Part shown: positions 35,973 to 45,414 of the stretch, piece by piece
Position numbering within the stretch: the stretch's first letter is position 1
Layout: every line of letters begins with the position of its first letter
Assembly: GCA_903820745.1 (NCBI GenBank)
Contig: CAIJIT010000185.1
Location: 1-48,991, forward strand
Direction of reading: 5' to 3'
Origin: an uncultured Burkholderiales bacterium
GTDB lineage: Bacteria; Pseudomonadota; Gammaproteobacteria; Burkholderiales; Burkholderiaceae_C
DNA length: 48,991 nucleotides
Made by a program: the position numbers and the translations under genes
Notes under the pieces: model-generated
Database searches by the model: none
The model's input: the letters and a program-made list of their open reading frames with translations, nothing else
What the model was told of the DNA's origin: nothing

Positions 35973-37493
35973 TCAGAAAAAGCCGAGCTTGTTTTCACTG
36001 TAGCTGACCAACAGATTCTTGGTTTGCTGGTAATGATTGAGCATCATCTTGTGGTTTTCGCGGCCGATGCCTGACTCCTTGTAGCCGCCGAAGGCTGCAT
36101 GGGCGGGATAGGCGTGATAGCAGTTGGTCCAGACACGACCGGCCTTGATGGCTCGACCCATCCGGTAAGCCACGTTGCCGTTGCGCGTCCAGACGCCGGC
36201 GCCAAGACCGTACAGGGTGTCATTGGCAATTTCCAGCGCTTCGGCTTCGGTCTTGAAGGTTGTCACAGCCAGCACCGGGCCGAAGATTTCCTCCTGGAAC
36301 AAGCGCATCTTGTTGTGGCCCTTGAAGACGGTCGGCTCGACATAGTAGCCACCGGCCAGGTCGCCGGTCTGGTGCGATTGAGCGCCGCCAATCAGCAATT
36401 CGGCGCCCTCTTGCTTGCCCAGATCCAGATAGGTCAGGATCTTGGTCAACTGCTCCTTGGAGGCTTGTGCGCCGAGCATGGTGTCGGTGTCGAGCGGGTT
36501 GCCTTGCTTGATGGCCTTGATGCGTTCCAGGCAGCGGGCCATGAACTTGTCATAGATCGACTCATGGACCAGCGCACGCGACGGACAGGTGCAAACTTCG
36601 CCCTGGTTGAAGGCGAACAACACCAGACCTTCGATCGCCTTGTCGAAAAAGGCATCGTCATGGTCAGCCACGTCGGCAAAGAAGATGTTGGGCGACTTGC
36701 CGCCCAATTCGAGCGTCGAGGGAATCAGGTTGTTGGCAGCGGCCTGTGCAATCACGCGGCCCGTGCTGGTCGAACCGGTGAAGGCAATTTTGGCGATGCG
36801 CTTGCTGGTGGCCAAGGGGAAACCGGCCTCCCGGCCGAAGCCGTTGACCACATTGAGCACGCCCGGCGGCAGCAGATCGGCGATCAACTCGATCAGGATC
36901 ATCAAGCTGATCGGCGTCTGCTCGGCAGGCTTCAACACCACGCAGTTGCCGGCACCCAAGGCCGGCGCCAGTTTCCAGGCGGCCATCAGGATCGGGAAGT
37001 TCCAGGGAATGATCTGGCCGACCACGCCCAGCGGTTCCTGGAAATGGTAGGCCACGGTATCACCATCGATATCACTCAAACCACCTTCCTGGGCGCGTAC
37101 GCAGCCAGCGAAATAGCGGAAATGGTCGATCGTCAGCGGCAGGTCGGCATTCAGCGTTTCACGGATCGGTTTGCCGTTGTCGACCGTTTCGGCATAGGCG
37201 AGCAACTCGAGGTTGGCTTCAATGCGGTCGGCAATTTTCAGCAAGACGTTGGCGCGCTCGGCGGGCGCTGTCTTGCCCCAGGCGTCGGCAGCCGCATGAG
37301 CAGCATCGAGCGCGAGTTCGATGTCCTCGGCGCCTGAGCGCGCTGCCTTGGTGTAGGGCTTGCCAGTGATCGGCGTGATGACGTCAAAGTACTGGCCTTT
37401 GACAGGGGCGACCCATTTGCCGCCAATGAAGTTGTCGTAATGGGATTTGAAGGCGACCTTGGCGCCTGCGGCATCGGGGTTGGCGTAAATCAT
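35973..37493 (-). CDS. NAD(P)-dependent aldehyde dehydrogenase (AldB/AcoD type)
   Basis: Oxidises an aldehyde, probably acetaldehyde, to the acid. The 506-residue protein has [23 protein letters not shown], the NAD site [24 protein letters not shown] (catalytic Glu) and [17 protein letters not shown] (catalytic Cys). It ends in [23 protein letters not shown] 37493 gives the normal length. A -24/-12 promoter lies 69-83 bases upstream and a sigma-54 activator is divergent from it, so expression likely depends on RpoN. This fits acetoin or ethanol use, but the true substrate is not known. Confidence 0.93.
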   Translation of the reverse strand: MIYANPDAAGAKVAFKSHYDNFIGGKWVAPVKGQYFDVITPITGKPYTKAARSGAEDIELALDAAHAAADAWGKTAPAERANVLLKIADRIEANLELLAYAETVDNGKPIRETLNADLPLTIDHFRYFAGCVRAQEGGLSDIDGDTVAYHFQEPLGVVGQIIPWNFPILMAAWKLAPALGAGNCVVLKPAEQTPISLMILIELIADLLPPGVLNVVNGFGREAGFPLATSKRIAKIAFTGSTSTGRVIAQAAANNLIPSTLELGGKSPNIFFADVADHDDAFFDKAIEGLVLFAFNQGEVCTCPSRALVHESIYDKFMARCLERIKAIKQGNPLDTDTMLGAQASKEQLTKILTYLDLGKQEGAELLIGGAQSHQTGDLAGGYYVEPTVFKGHNKMRLFQEEIFGPVLAVTTFKTEAEALEIANDTLYGLGAGVWTRNGNVAYRMGRAIKAGRVWTNCYHAYPAHAAFGGYKESGIGRENHKMMLNHYQQTKNLLVSYSENKLGFF

Positions 37494-37561
37494 TTGAATT
37501 GTCTCCGTCCGGTTGATGGGCTTGTCGGCTGCACGGCTTGCACAGCACGGAAACAGCCATC

Positions 37562-37576
37562 GCATAAGCCATGCCA
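37562..37576 (-). promoter_or_regulatory. Sigma-54 (-24/-12) promoter of the aldehyde dehydrogenase
   Basis: On the minus strand TGGCATGGCTTATGC fits TGGCACG-N4-TTGC, with the GG-N10-GC spacing exact. Only the sixth base and the first T of TTGC differ. The expected start is near 37550, giving a leader of about 57 bases to the ATG at 37493. Confidence 0.75.
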
Positions 37577-37589
37577 GGCCTTGTTTGAA

Positions 37590-37629
37590 CGGAAACGGTC
37601 AGAAAACCTGCCAGAAGCGCGAGTTTCCG
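37590..37629. repeat. CGGAAAC inverted repeat in the intergenic region
   Basis: CGGAAAC at 37590-37596 is matched by its complement GTTTCCG at 37623-37629. A third direct copy is at 37548-37554. They lie on both sides of the sigma-54 promoter between the activator gene and the dehydrogenase. Possible regulator sites. Confidence 0.4.
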
Positions 37630-37666
37630 CTGCCAAGCCGCGCTGCAATTCGCAGCAGCATTGAAC

Positions 37667-37725
37667 AACTGTCACGAAACGGCACAGTTTTGGGTTTGTT
37701 TGCGCTGATCCGCTTGGCAGATCAG
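37667..37725. promoter_or_regulatory. Two palindromic candidate activator sites
   Basis: AACTGT-N11-ACAGTT spans 37667-37689, and CTGATC-N9-GATCAG spans 37705-37725. They lie 91-163 bases upstream of the sigma-54 promoter, where enhancer sites for a bEBP regulator are expected. The palindromes are visible; binding is inference. Confidence 0.45.
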
Positions 37726-37788
37726 TCGCCTGCCGCTAGCCTCGGCGCTTGACTGAATGGACATGACAGAGTCCCAGCGGGAGACAAG

Positions 37789-39720
37789 ATGGCAACTGAT
37801 TCGATTGCAGCGCGCACGCCGCTGGCCCGCTTGCGCCAAGCGCGCCGGCAGTTGCTCGACACCGGCGAGGTCAACGATGGCCTGCTCACCCCCGGCTTAC
37901 GCAGCAGTTGGCAGCGCAGTATGCAATTCGGCTTGACGCCGGTCGGTCGGGCTGCAGGTGCGCCGCATGCCTCGGGTGCGCAGCTGGCGCGCTCCTTGGA
38001 GCAACAGCGCGAACTGATGTCTCATGCCAGGCCGGTGATGGAATATTTGTTCGACCAGACGCGCGACAGCGATGGCATGGTGATCCTCGCTGATGGCCAG
38101 GGCATGCTGTTGCACGCCTTGGGTGATGCCAGCTTTGTCGACCGGGCCGAACGCGTCGCGCTGCGCCCGGGTGCGATCTGGCATGAACAATGGCGCGGCA
38201 CGAATGGCATCGGCACTGCGCTGGCCGATGCAGCGGCGGTGGTCGTGCATGCGGGTGAACATTTTCTCGAACGCAATGGTTTCCTGACCTGCACCGCGGC
38301 ACCGATCGTCGATCCGGCCGGACGCGTGATGGGCGTGCTCGACTTTTCCAGCGAGCAGCGCTGCTATCACCCGCACACTCTGGCCCTGGTACGGTCAGCC
38401 GCCAGAATGATCGAACACCGTTTGTTCGAGACCCGCCATGCCGGCAGCCTGCTGCTGAGACTGCATGTCCACCCGGAGGGCATAGGCACCGTCACAGAAG
38501 GCCTGCTGGCCCTGTCCGACGAAGGCTGGCTGCTCGGCGCCAACCAGGCCGCGCTATCGCTGCTCGGCCTGTCCTACAGCGCCATCGGCTGCTGCGCCGT
38601 CGATAGCCTGCTGCAACTCGACATGCAGACCATCTGCAACTGGCTGCGCGCCCCCGCCATGGCGCCCAGAACCATGCCGCGCCCGGGTGGCGGCCAGCTC
38701 TGGCTACGCGCTGAAGCGGGTCGAACGCTGCGCGCAAGCAGCCGTCCGGCCATTTCGATCGAAATGCCCGCTGACGCCCTGAGCCAGATAGACACCGGTG
38801 ACGCGACGATGAAAGCTGCGGTGGCACGCGCCCGGCGCCTGCTCGACAAGCCGATCGCCTTGATTCTTCATGGCGAATCCGGCGTCGGCAAGGAAGTCTT
38901 TGCCCGCGCCGTCCATGCCAGCAGCCAACGCAGCCGCCAGCCCTTCGTCGCCGTCAACTGCGCTGCCCTGCCGGAAACGCTGATCGAGGCCGAACTGTTT
39001 GGCTATCGCCCGGGTGCATTCACAGGCGCAGGCCGCGACGGCGCGCCCGGGCGTATCCGCGAGGCTCAAGGGGGCACGCTGTTTCTTGACGAAATCGGCG
39101 ATATGCCGCTGGCCATGCAAACCCGGTTGTTGCGCGTGCTGCAGGACCGGCAGGTCTTGCCTTTGGGCGGAGGCAAGCCGGTCGAAGTCGATTTCAGACT
39201 GGTCTGTGCGACGCACCGCGACCTGCACATCGAGATGGCCAACGGCCGCCTGCGCGAAGACCTGTATTACCGCTTGAACGGGTTGACGCTGCAATTGCCC
39301 GCGCTGCGTGATCGACAGGACAAGATGGCCTTGATTCAGCGCATGCTGCAACAGCTTCTGCCCACGCGTGAATTGCAGATCGACGCTGAATTGCTCCAGG
39401 CGATCTTGAATTACCGCTGGCCGGGCAACTTGCGGCAGTTGAACAATGCGCTCAATACCGCCTGTGCATTGATCGACGATGCCGAGTTGACGATCAGCTG
39501 GGTCCATTTATCGGACGACCTGGTGCGAGAGTTGCGCTTGACCGAAGCCAAGCCTACCGGCCTTGACATGGCCGAGCTTGCCGACCTGCGCAGCCAGACC
39601 GAACGCAGCGTCAATCAGACCGTTCAGGCTTGCAGCGGCAACCTGTCCGAAGCCGCACGCCGCCTCGGCATCAGCCGCAACACGCTCTACCGTAAGCTGG
39701 ACGAATTCGAGCTACGCTGA
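37789..39720 (+). CDS. Sigma-54-dependent Fis family regulator (AcoR-like)
   Basis: Bacterial enhancer-binding protein, 643 residues. An N-terminal GAF-type sensor (about residues 80-210; [24 protein letters not shown]) is followed by a PAS-like linker (about 235-335). The AAA+ domain has Walker A GESGVGKE (362-369), GAFTGA (409-414, contacts sigma-54) and Walker [11 protein letters not shown] (429-438). A Fis-type helix-turn-helix is at the C-terminus ([19 protein letters not shown]). ATG 37789 has a GGGAG site eight bases upstream. Similar regulators control acetoin and alcohol catabolism. Divergence from the dehydrogenase suggests that gene is its target. The ligand is unknown. Confidence 0.92.
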   Translation: MATDSIAARTPLARLRQARRQLLDTGEVNDGLLTPGLRSSWQRSMQFGLTPVGRAAGAPHASGAQLARSLEQQRELMSHARPVMEYLFDQTRDSDGMVILADGQGMLLHALGDASFVDRAERVALRPGAIWHEQWRGTNGIGTALADAAAVVVHAGEHFLERNGFLTCTAAPIVDPAGRVMGVLDFSSEQRCYHPHTLALVRSAARMIEHRLFETRHAGSLLLRLHVHPEGIGTVTEGLLALSDEGWLLGANQAALSLLGLSYSAIGCCAVDSLLQLDMQTICNWLRAPAMAPRTMPRPGGGQLWLRAEAGRTLRASSRPAISIEMPADALSQIDTGDATMKAAVARARRLLDKPIALILHGESGVGKEVFARAVHASSQRSRQPFVAVNCAALPETLIEAELFGYRPGAFTGAGRDGAPGRIREAQGGTLFLDEIGDMPLAMQTRLLRVLQDRQVLPLGGGKPVEVDFRLVCATHRDLHIEMANGRLREDLYYRLNGLTLQLPALRDRQDKMALIQRMLQQLLPTRELQIDAELLQAILNYRWPGNLRQLNNALNTACALIDDAELTISWVHLSDDLVRELRLTEAKPTGLDMAELADLRSQTERSVNQTVQACSGNLSEAARRLGISRNTLYRKLDEFELR

Positions 39721-39721
39721 G

Positions 39722-40462
39722 CTACTGCGCGCCGCGCTTGGTGCCGGCACCGAGGTAGGTCTCGATCACCCGCGGGTCACGTGCCAGATCGGCCGCCGAG
39801 CCCTCCAGCCCGACCTCGCCGGTCTCGAGCACATAGGCGTAATCGGCGACTTCCAGCGCAGCTCGGGCGTTCTGTTCGATCAGCAAGATCGACACGCCGC
39901 TGTCGCGCAGCTTGGCCACAATGCTGAAGACCTCCTTCACGATCAAAGGCGCCAGCCCCAGGCTGGGTTCGTCAAGCATCAGCAACTTAGGCCTGGCCAT
40001 CAAAGCGCGGCCGACTGCCAGCATCTGCCGCTCACCACCCGACAAGGTGCCGGCCAATTGCGCCCGGCGCTCCTTCAAGCGAGGAAACAGGTCGAAGACT
40101 TTTTCCAGCCCGTCGCGCCAATCGCGTTGCCCCAAGCGCATCGGCCGGAAACCCCCGAGGATCAAATTGTCTTCAACACTCATCGTCGTGAACAACTCAC
40201 GCTTTTCAGGCACCAAGGCCAGGCCCTTCATCACCCGATCCTCCAGGCTCAGGCCGGCGATATCGGCACCGTCAAAAATGACCTGCCCCTGACTCGGCAA
40301 TACACCCATCAGCGCGTTCAACAGCGTACTCTTGCCGGCGCCATTGGGCCCGATGACGGTCACCACCGAAGCTTCGGGCAGGCGCAAATTCAGGCCGGTC
40401 AGCACTTCGGCGCGGCCATAGCCCGCGTGCAGGCTGCGTACATTCAACAGATCCTGGCTCAT
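39722..40462 (-). CDS. livF: High-affinity branched-chain amino acid ABC transporter ATPase LivF
   Basis: Second ATPase of a liv-type importer. The 246-residue protein has Walker A VIGPNGAGKSTLL, signature TLSGGERQML and Walker B LLMLDEPSLGLAP. LivF's usual VPEKRELFTTMSVEDNL is present. The ATG at 40462 overlaps the upstream stop by one base (TGATG). It lies tail to tail with the regulator gene, one base between stops. Confidence 0.95.
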   Translation of the reverse strand: MSQDLLNVRSLHAGYGRAEVLTGLNLRLPEASVVTVIGPNGAGKSTLLNALMGVLPSQGQVIFDGADIAGLSLEDRVMKGLALVPEKRELFTTMSVEDNLILGGFRPMRLGQRDWRDGLEKVFDLFPRLKERRAQLAGTLSGGERQMLAVGRALMARPKLLMLDEPSLGLAPLIVKEVFSIVAKLRDSGVSILLIEQNARAALEVADYAYVLETGEVGLEGSAADLARDPRVIETYLGAGTKRGAQ

Positions 40463-42231
40463 CAATGCTCCGTCCCCAGATAAGCCGCCATCACCGCGGG
40501 GCTGGCCTGGACAACTTCAGGCGTGCCTTCGATCAGCTTGGTGCCGAATTCCATCACGACAAGGCGGTCGGTCAGCCCCATCACGAATTCCATGTCATGC
40601 TCGACCAGCAGGATGCTCAAGCCCTCGCGCTTGAGTTGCCGCAGCACCTCAGCCAAGGCCTGCTTTTCCTTGTGGCGCAGGCCGGCGGCGGGCTCGTCGA
40701 GCAGCAGCAAGGCCGGGTCGGTACACAAGGCGCGGGCGATTTCAATCAAGCGCTGCGGACCCAACGCCAGGTTGCCGGCGAGTTGATCCGCCTGCGAGGC
40801 CATGCCGATTCTCTGCAACTGGCGTTCGGCCTCGGCAAACAGGCGTTTTTCCTCTTCCCGATCCAACCTCAGCATGGCGCGCGCCGTGCCTGACTGGCTG
40901 CGCAGATGGCCGCCCAGGGCGACGTTTTCCAGCACGGTCATGTCGGCGATCAGCTTGACATGCTGAAAGGTGCGCGACATGCCGCGCTGGGCGATTTCGC
41001 GCGCAGCGAGTCCACCAACGGCAGCGCCGCGGAAACTGACCTGGCCACTGGTCAAGCCGATCACGCCGGAGATCAAATTGAAGGTGGTCGATTTGCCGGC
41101 GCCATTCGGACCGATCAGACCCACGATCTCGCCCGTGTGAATCTGGAACGAGACATCGTTGACCGCCAGCAGCCCGCCGAATTGCTTGCGCAACTTGACC
41201 ACGTCGAGCAGCAACTCGCCGACCTCGGGCTTGGTTCGCCGGATCAATGGCGCCGCGCCCTCCCAATCGCGCCGCCGCTGGCCGGCCGGGAACCAGCGCG
41301 AACAGACCGCCGCACCATAGGGCCAGATGCCCTTGGGCGCATATTTGATGATCAGCACCAGCACGACGCCCAGCACGATGATTTCAAAATTGCCCTGGCT
41401 GCCCAGCAGCAGGGGCAGGATGTCCTTCAATTGATCCTCGATCACCTTGAACACTGCCGCACCGATGAAAGCGCCCCAGACATTGCCGATGCCTCCGACG
41501 ACCGCCATGAACAGGTATTCGATGCCCATCTTCAGCGCGAACGGGCTGGGGTTGACCGTGCGCTGGAAATGCGCAAACAACCAACCCGAAATCGATGCCA
41601 GCATCGCAGCCAGCATGAAAATGATGACCTTGTAGCGGAAGGTCGACACACCCATCGCTTCGGCCATCATCGACGCGCCGTTCAAGGCGCGGATGGCGCG
41701 TCCGGGTCGCGAATCGAGCAGGTTGCGCACACCCAATGCGGCCAGCAGCGCGATCGCCCAGATCAGGTAATAGATTGATCGCCCGCCCTGCAAGCTGAAG
41801 CCGAACAGCTGCAGCGCAGGGACTGAGAGGATGCCGTCGTATTTGCCCAGGAACTCCATATTCGCCATCGTGTAGTTCAGGCTCAGCGCCCAGGCGATCG
41901 TTGCCAGCGGCAGGTAATGGCCGGACATGCGCAAGGTCAGCCAGGCCAGCAACAGCGCCACCAGCATCGTCACGGCCAGGCCGGCGAACAGCCCCAACCA
42001 GGGCGAGATGCCAAAGCGTGTGCTCAGCAAAGCGCTGCTGTAAGCGCCAAGCCCGACGAATGCCGCCTGGCCAAAGGAAGTCAAACCGCCGACACCGGTC
42101 AACAGCACCAGCCCGAGACTGACCAGCGCGAACATGCCGATGTAATTCAGCTGGGTGATCCAGAACTCGGGAACCGGCAGCAAGGGCAAGGCGAACAGCA
42201 GCAGGGCTGGCAGCAGGAGTTTCTTGTTCAC
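40462..42231 (-). CDS. livM-livG: Fused LivM permease - LivG ATPase
   Basis: Single 589-residue chain with both subunits. Residues 1-300 are the LivM permease (membrane helices, LTGVGGLTSFGQAAFVGLGA, PGRAIRALNGAS, AVVGGIGNVWGAFIGA). Residues 335-589 are the LivG ATPase with Walker A GLIGPNGAGKS at 371-381 and Walker B LLLLDEPAAGL at 508-518. The fusion is known in Burkholderiales. The signature is degenerate, reading LALGPQRLIEIARAL in the place of LSxGQ. ATG 42231 lies three bases from the livH stop. Confidence 0.93.
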   Translation of the reverse strand: MNKKLLLPALLLFALPLLPVPEFWITQLNYIGMFALVSLGLVLLTGVGGLTSFGQAAFVGLGAYSSALLSTRFGISPWLGLFAGLAVTMLVALLLAWLTLRMSGHYLPLATIAWALSLNYTMANMEFLGKYDGILSVPALQLFGFSLQGGRSIYYLIWAIALLAALGVRNLLDSRPGRAIRALNGASMMAEAMGVSTFRYKVIIFMLAAMLASISGWLFAHFQRTVNPSPFALKMGIEYLFMAVVGGIGNVWGAFIGAAVFKVIEDQLKDILPLLLGSQGNFEIIVLGVVLVLIIKYAPKGIWPYGAAVCSRWFPAGQRRRDWEGAAPLIRRTKPEVGELLLDVVKLRKQFGGLLAVNDVSFQIHTGEIVGLIGPNGAGKSTTFNLISGVIGLTSGQVSFRGAAVGGLAAREIAQRGMSRTFQHVKLIADMTVLENVALGGHLRSQSGTARAMLRLDREEEKRLFAEAERQLQRIGMASQADQLAGNLALGPQRLIEIARALCTDPALLLLDEPAAGLRHKEKQALAEVLRQLKREGLSILLVEHDMEFVMGLTDRLVVMEFGTKLIEGTPEVVQASPAVMAAYLGTEH

Positions 42232-42234
42232 GGC

Positions 42235-43272
42235 TCAGGACTCCTCGACATGAGGATCGCGCAGTGAACGCCATAAAAGCACCGGCAGGATGGAGGTGAA
42301 CACGATCACTTCCTTGAAGGCGCTGGCCCAGAACGAGCTGAACGACTCCAGCAAACCGACCAGCACGGCGCCCAAGGCCGCGCCCGGGTAGCTGGCCAGG
42401 CCGGCAAACACGGCCGCAACAAAACCCTTGAGTCCGATCAGGAAGCCGCTGTCATAGAAGATCGTTGTCGTCGGGCTGATCAGCACACCCGACAAGGCGC
42501 CGATGAAGGCCGCCATCGTGAAGGACAAGCGGCCCGCCGCAATGCTCGAGATCCCCATCAGCCGCGCACCGAGCCGGTTCACTGCCGTAGCCCGCAAGGC
42601 TTTGCCGTAAAGGCTGCGCTCGAAAAACAGCCAAAGCAGCAGGATCAGTGCCAGCGAAGCCAGCAAAATGATCACGGTCTGGCCCGAGATGAGCAGCGGC
42701 CCGAGGGTGAAGCTGGCATCCCAGAAACTCGGATTGCGCGAGCCTTCGGCGCCGAAGAACACCAGCCCAAGGCCGGTCAGCGCAAAATGCACGCCGACCG
42801 AGACGATCAACAACACCAGCACCGAGGCATCGGCCAGCGACTGATAAGCCAGGCGGTAGATCAGCGGGCCCATGGCGGTGACGATGGCCAGGGTCAACAG
42901 CACTTGCAGCAGCAGCGACAGATGTTGGGGCGCCGCCCAAAGTCCGAGCAGGCCGATCGCAACCGGCGCAGCCGCCTGCTGCAGCACCGTGAAAATTGCA
43001 TTTCCAGGACGCCGGCCCTGGCGCAGAGCGGCCACCAAGTCGAGCAAAGCGACCAGCAAGGCCAGTCCCAACAAGAAGGAAATCGTTCCAGGGGCCTGGC
43101 CTTGTTGCAGCCCGGCCAGAGTGAGAGCGCCAAAAGCGACAAACTCGCCCTGCGGAATGAAGATCACTCGGGTGACGGCGAAAACGAGCACAGTCGCCAA
43201 GCCGAGCAAGGCATAGATCGCCCCATTGGTCAGGCCGTCCAGCAGCAGGATGCTTGCGATCGAAAAATCCAT
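42235..43272 (-). CDS. livH: Branched-chain amino acid ABC transporter permease LivH
   Basis: Inner-membrane permease, 345 residues. It begins [23 protein letters not shown] and has [32 protein letters not shown] and [26 protein letters not shown] hydrophilic insert with RQGRRPGN is near residue 85. First gene of livH-livMG-livF. No substrate-binding protein gene (livK) is in the window, so it must be elsewhere or be lacking. Confidence 0.94.
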   Translation of the reverse strand: MDFSIASILLLDGLTNGAIYALLGLATVLVFAVTRVIFIPQGEFVAFGALTLAGLQQGQAPGTISFLLGLALLVALLDLVAALRQGRRPGNAIFTVLQQAAAPVAIGLLGLWAAPQHLSLLLQVLLTLAIVTAMGPLIYRLAYQSLADASVLVLLIVSVGVHFALTGLGLVFFGAEGSRNPSFWDASFTLGPLLISGQTVIILLASLALILLLWLFFERSLYGKALRATAVNRLGARLMGISSIAAGRLSFTMAAFIGALSGVLISPTTTIFYDSGFLIGLKGFVAAVFAGLASYPGAALGAVLVGLLESFSSFWASAFKEVIVFTSILPVLLWRSLRDPHVEES

Positions 43273-43432
43273 GAACTACTTTGCTCCAGTCCGATGACGT
43301 TGTCGGCCACTCTACCTAGAAGTTTGACAATTTCCATCAGGGATAGCGCCAGCGCCCGTGATCACCTTGCGCATCGGCCCGGGCCAAGAGAACCCATGAA
43401 ATGGCCTTGAAGCATGGCCAAGCAGTGGTGCA

Positions 43433-43470
43433 AGCATCATATTTGCACGATAAATCACATATTTGATGCT
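43433..43470. repeat. Inverted repeat AGCATCA...TGATGCT with direct CATATTTG copies
   Basis: AGCATCA (43433-43439) is complementary to TGATGCT (43464-43470). CATATTTG occurs twice in the same direction (43438-43445 and 43458-43465). It lies 160 bases upstream of livH and 147 upstream of the small gene, and could be a regulator site for either. Confidence 0.45.
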
Positions 43471-43556
43471 CAATTTGCTCACCCCGGGCTTTGCCTAGCC
43501 TCGATCAGGCTGCACATAGTGGAAAATAGCGGGGTTGGCATTTCGCCCAGTCCAGA

Positions 43557-43570
43557 TTGATAAAGATCAG
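43557..43570. promoter_or_regulatory. FNR/Anr-like box
   Basis: TTGATAAAGATCAG matches TTGAT-N4-ATCAA in nine of the ten conserved bases. Centred at 43563.5, about 53 bases ahead of the GTG of the next gene. With a start near -41.5 spacing it would activate under low oxygen. No strong -10 is visible. Confidence 0.45.
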
Positions 43571-43616
43571 GACTGGAAGCGAAGGCGAGCCTTTCGTAAC
43601 TCAAATCAGGACCAGC

Positions 43617-43853
43617 GTGGCCAAGGACAGTACTAAAACGACCATCGAAGCTGATGGTCTGCGCTACCGCTCTAAAGCACCAGGATCGCCGTTCGCGGCG
43701 ACTTCCTCCTTTGGTGCCGCAACCATGTCGTGCTTCTTGTGCGGCAAGCATCGCCCGCGCGCGATGCTCAAGTCCAAGAAGCTTTTGGGCAAATCCCAGC
43801 CAGTCTGCTCACCGTCGTGCAAGGAACTCGACGTTCAACTGACGAAACCGTGA
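43617..43853 (+). CDS. Small four-cysteine protein (putative zinc ribbon), paralogue A
   Basis: Function unknown. The 78-residue protein has the pattern C-F-L-C-G-K-H-R near residues 38-45, and V-C-S-P-S-C near residues 63-68, likely one zinc site. A basic stretch (MLKSKKLLGKSQ) lies between. It is clearly related to the protein at 45585-45797: both share GLRY-x-SK, GSPF, CGKHR and a second Cys pair. The GTG start has CAGGA at 43607-43611; a TTG at 43557 is also in frame. Membrane segments and a signal peptide are absent. Confidence 0.75.
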   Translation: MAKDSTKTTIEADGLRYRSKAPGSPFAATSSFGAATMSCFLCGKHRPRAMLKSKKLLGKSQPVCSPSCKELDVQLTKP

Positions 43854-43923
43854 GCCATGCGCTGGTAGCCAGAGGGACTACCAGAGCCCGGCAGACTGAC
43901 AACTTGCGCCAGCCGGACGCCGC

Positions 43924-44484
43924 TCATGCCTGCCTGAAGCACCTGCCGCAGACGGCGCGGTACCTTGCATTGCCCCCGATCTCGACCTGAGCGCCTTCAG
44001 TGACCTTGCGTTGGTTGGCGTCTACACGCATATTCATCGTGGCCTTGCGACCGCAGTCGCAGATCGTCTTCATTTCATCGATTTCATCTGCCAGCGCCAG
44101 CAAACTGCCCGAGCCGGTGAACAGTTCCCCCTGGAAATCGGTCCGCAAGCCGTAGCAAATCGCCGGTAAATTGTGCATGTGAGCCAACTCATGCAAAGCC
44201 CAGACCTGAGTCTTCTGGAGGAACTGAGCTTCGTCGATCAGGATGCATGAAATCCCGTGGCCCGCCGCAAACAACTCGAGAAAATCGGTCTCAGGCGTGA
44301 ACAACTCGGCCGCCCGTTTCGGGCCCAGCCTCGAGGTGATGTTGCCGAGCCCATAGCGGTCGTCCACGAGGGCCGTGAACAGCCGCACCTGATGCCCTCG
44401 CTCCTCGTAGTTGTGCGCCACCTGAAGCAGCGCGGTGGACTTGCCCGCGTTCATCGCGGCATAACGGAAATACAGTTTGGCCAT
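43924..44484 (-). CDS. tdk: Thymidine kinase
   Basis: Type II salvage kinase, 186 residues, phosphorylating thymidine with ATP. It has FRYAAMNAGKSTALLQ (P-loop), ILIDEAQFLQKTQ and CYGLRTDFQGELFTGS. Zinc cysteines are CDCGRK and VCGRCF at the C-terminus. ATG 44484 (MAKLYFRY) is the natural start; a TTG three codons upstream is also in frame. It is convergent with paralogue A. Confidence 0.96.
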   Translation of the reverse strand: MAKLYFRYAAMNAGKSTALLQVAHNYEERGHQVRLFTALVDDRYGLGNITSRLGPKRAAELFTPETDFLELFAAGHGISCILIDEAQFLQKTQVWALHELAHMHNLPAICYGLRTDFQGELFTGSGSLLALADEIDEMKTICDCGRKATMNMRVDANQRKVTEGAQVEIGGNARYRAVCGRCFRQA

Positions 44485-44576
44485 ATGCGTCAATTAGCAG
44501 AGGGCGCCAAGCCGCCCCTTTCAGTCGCGATTGTGCTTGCAAAAATCGCGGCCGGAGCCGGGCCTTGCAGCGGCAG

Positions 44577-45248
44577 TCAATCAGGCTTGAGCGCCGCCAG
44601 CATCTGGCGCGTGATCACAACCCTTGCGCGCTCGAAGTCTTCCTCATCCAGGCTTGCCTTGCCCAGCATGCAGGCAAATTGCGGCGCCATGTCGGCATAG
44701 GCCTGGGTACTGGCCCAGATGGTGAACAGCAAATGGCGAAAGTCGAGCCTGGCCACCAAACCCGCATCGGCCCAGCGCTCGAAGGTCTTGATGTCCGCGT
44801 CCATTGCCGGCATCGCCCTGGCCATCATCGCCTCGCGAAAGCGCGGCATGCCAGCCATCACTTCCCTGGCGAAGACCTGCGAACCGGCAGGCCGCTCGGC
44901 AGAAAATCGCAACTTGGCCCGAATGTAATCTCGCACCGCCGCCTCCGGGTCGGCTCCACTGACCAGACCATCCATGCGCAGCCGCCATTCGTCGAGCACA
45001 TTGTCAAGCACCCGGATGTAGAGCAACTCCTTGCTGGGGAAGTAGTACAGGAGGTTTTGCCGGCTGATACCGAGCGTTTGGGCAATCATGTCGAGCGAAG
45101 CGCCTTCAAAACCATATTGCGCGAATTGCCGTTCGGCCTCCGCACAAATTACGCTCACCTTGGCCACCCGCGCAGCGCGTGGCGGTGCATCGATGCGTTT
45201 TTTTGCTGCCCCGGCTTTCTTCGCTGTGGTGAGGTACGTCTTCGGCAT
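44577..45248 (-). CDS. TetR family regulator (RutR-like C-terminal domain)
   Basis: Repressor of 223 residues. A basic N-terminal tail (residues 1-28, KKAGAAKKRIDAPPRAAR) precedes the helix-turn-helix SLDMIAQTLGISRQNLLYYFPSK (about residues 50-72). The ligand domain contains FAREVMAGMPRFREAM, which resembles RutR/YcdC-type members. No rut genes are nearby. A good 28-base operator candidate lies 51 bases upstream of its ATG, so autoregulation is likely. Its other target is unknown; it is 93 bases from tdk on the same strand. Confidence 0.88.
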   Translation of the reverse strand: MPKTYLTTAKKAGAAKKRIDAPPRAARVAKVSVICAEAERQFAQYGFEGASLDMIAQTLGISRQNLLYYFPSKELLYIRVLDNVLDEWRLRMDGLVSGADPEAAVRDYIRAKLRFSAERPAGSQVFAREVMAGMPRFREAMMARAMPAMDADIKTFERWADAGLVARLDFRHLLFTIWASTQAYADMAPQFACMLGKASLDEEDFERARVVITRQMLAALKPD

Positions 45249-45298
45249 CGCCTGACCATTCCCCCCCTTGAAGGAATCAAACCGCTCGTATTTTTACA

Positions 45299-45326
45299 CT
45301 TGAGTAAATTGTACAAAGCAATCAAG
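45299..45326. promoter_or_regulatory. Candidate TetR operator
   Basis: A 28-base imperfect palindrome centred on TTGTACAA (45309-45316), with outer arms CTTGA (45299-45303) and TCAAG (45322-45326); 10 of 14 base pairs agree. It lies 51 bases upstream of the TetR gene start, a normal place for an autoregulatory site. Confidence 0.55.
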
Positions 45327-45414
45327 CCGCTTTTCAGTGCCATAGGGATCTCGATCAAAAACGGTGGAATTAATCCATTAAGGCAGAGACTCATCCGAAA
45401 ATAATCTTGAATTC

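Larger units (their letters stand above)
43273..43616. other. Intergenic region between livH and a small cysteine-rich gene
   Basis: About 344 bases with no convincing gene. It contains an inverted repeat (43433-43470) and an FNR-like box (43557-43570). The livH promoter must be in the left half, but I see no strong -10/-35 pair. It is more AT-rich than the flanking genes around 43420-43480. Confidence 0.6.

Noticed and set aside
43273-43616. Possible tRNA or small RNA in the livH upstream gap
   Set aside because: No cloverleaf-like pairing or CCA/T-loop sequence could be found.
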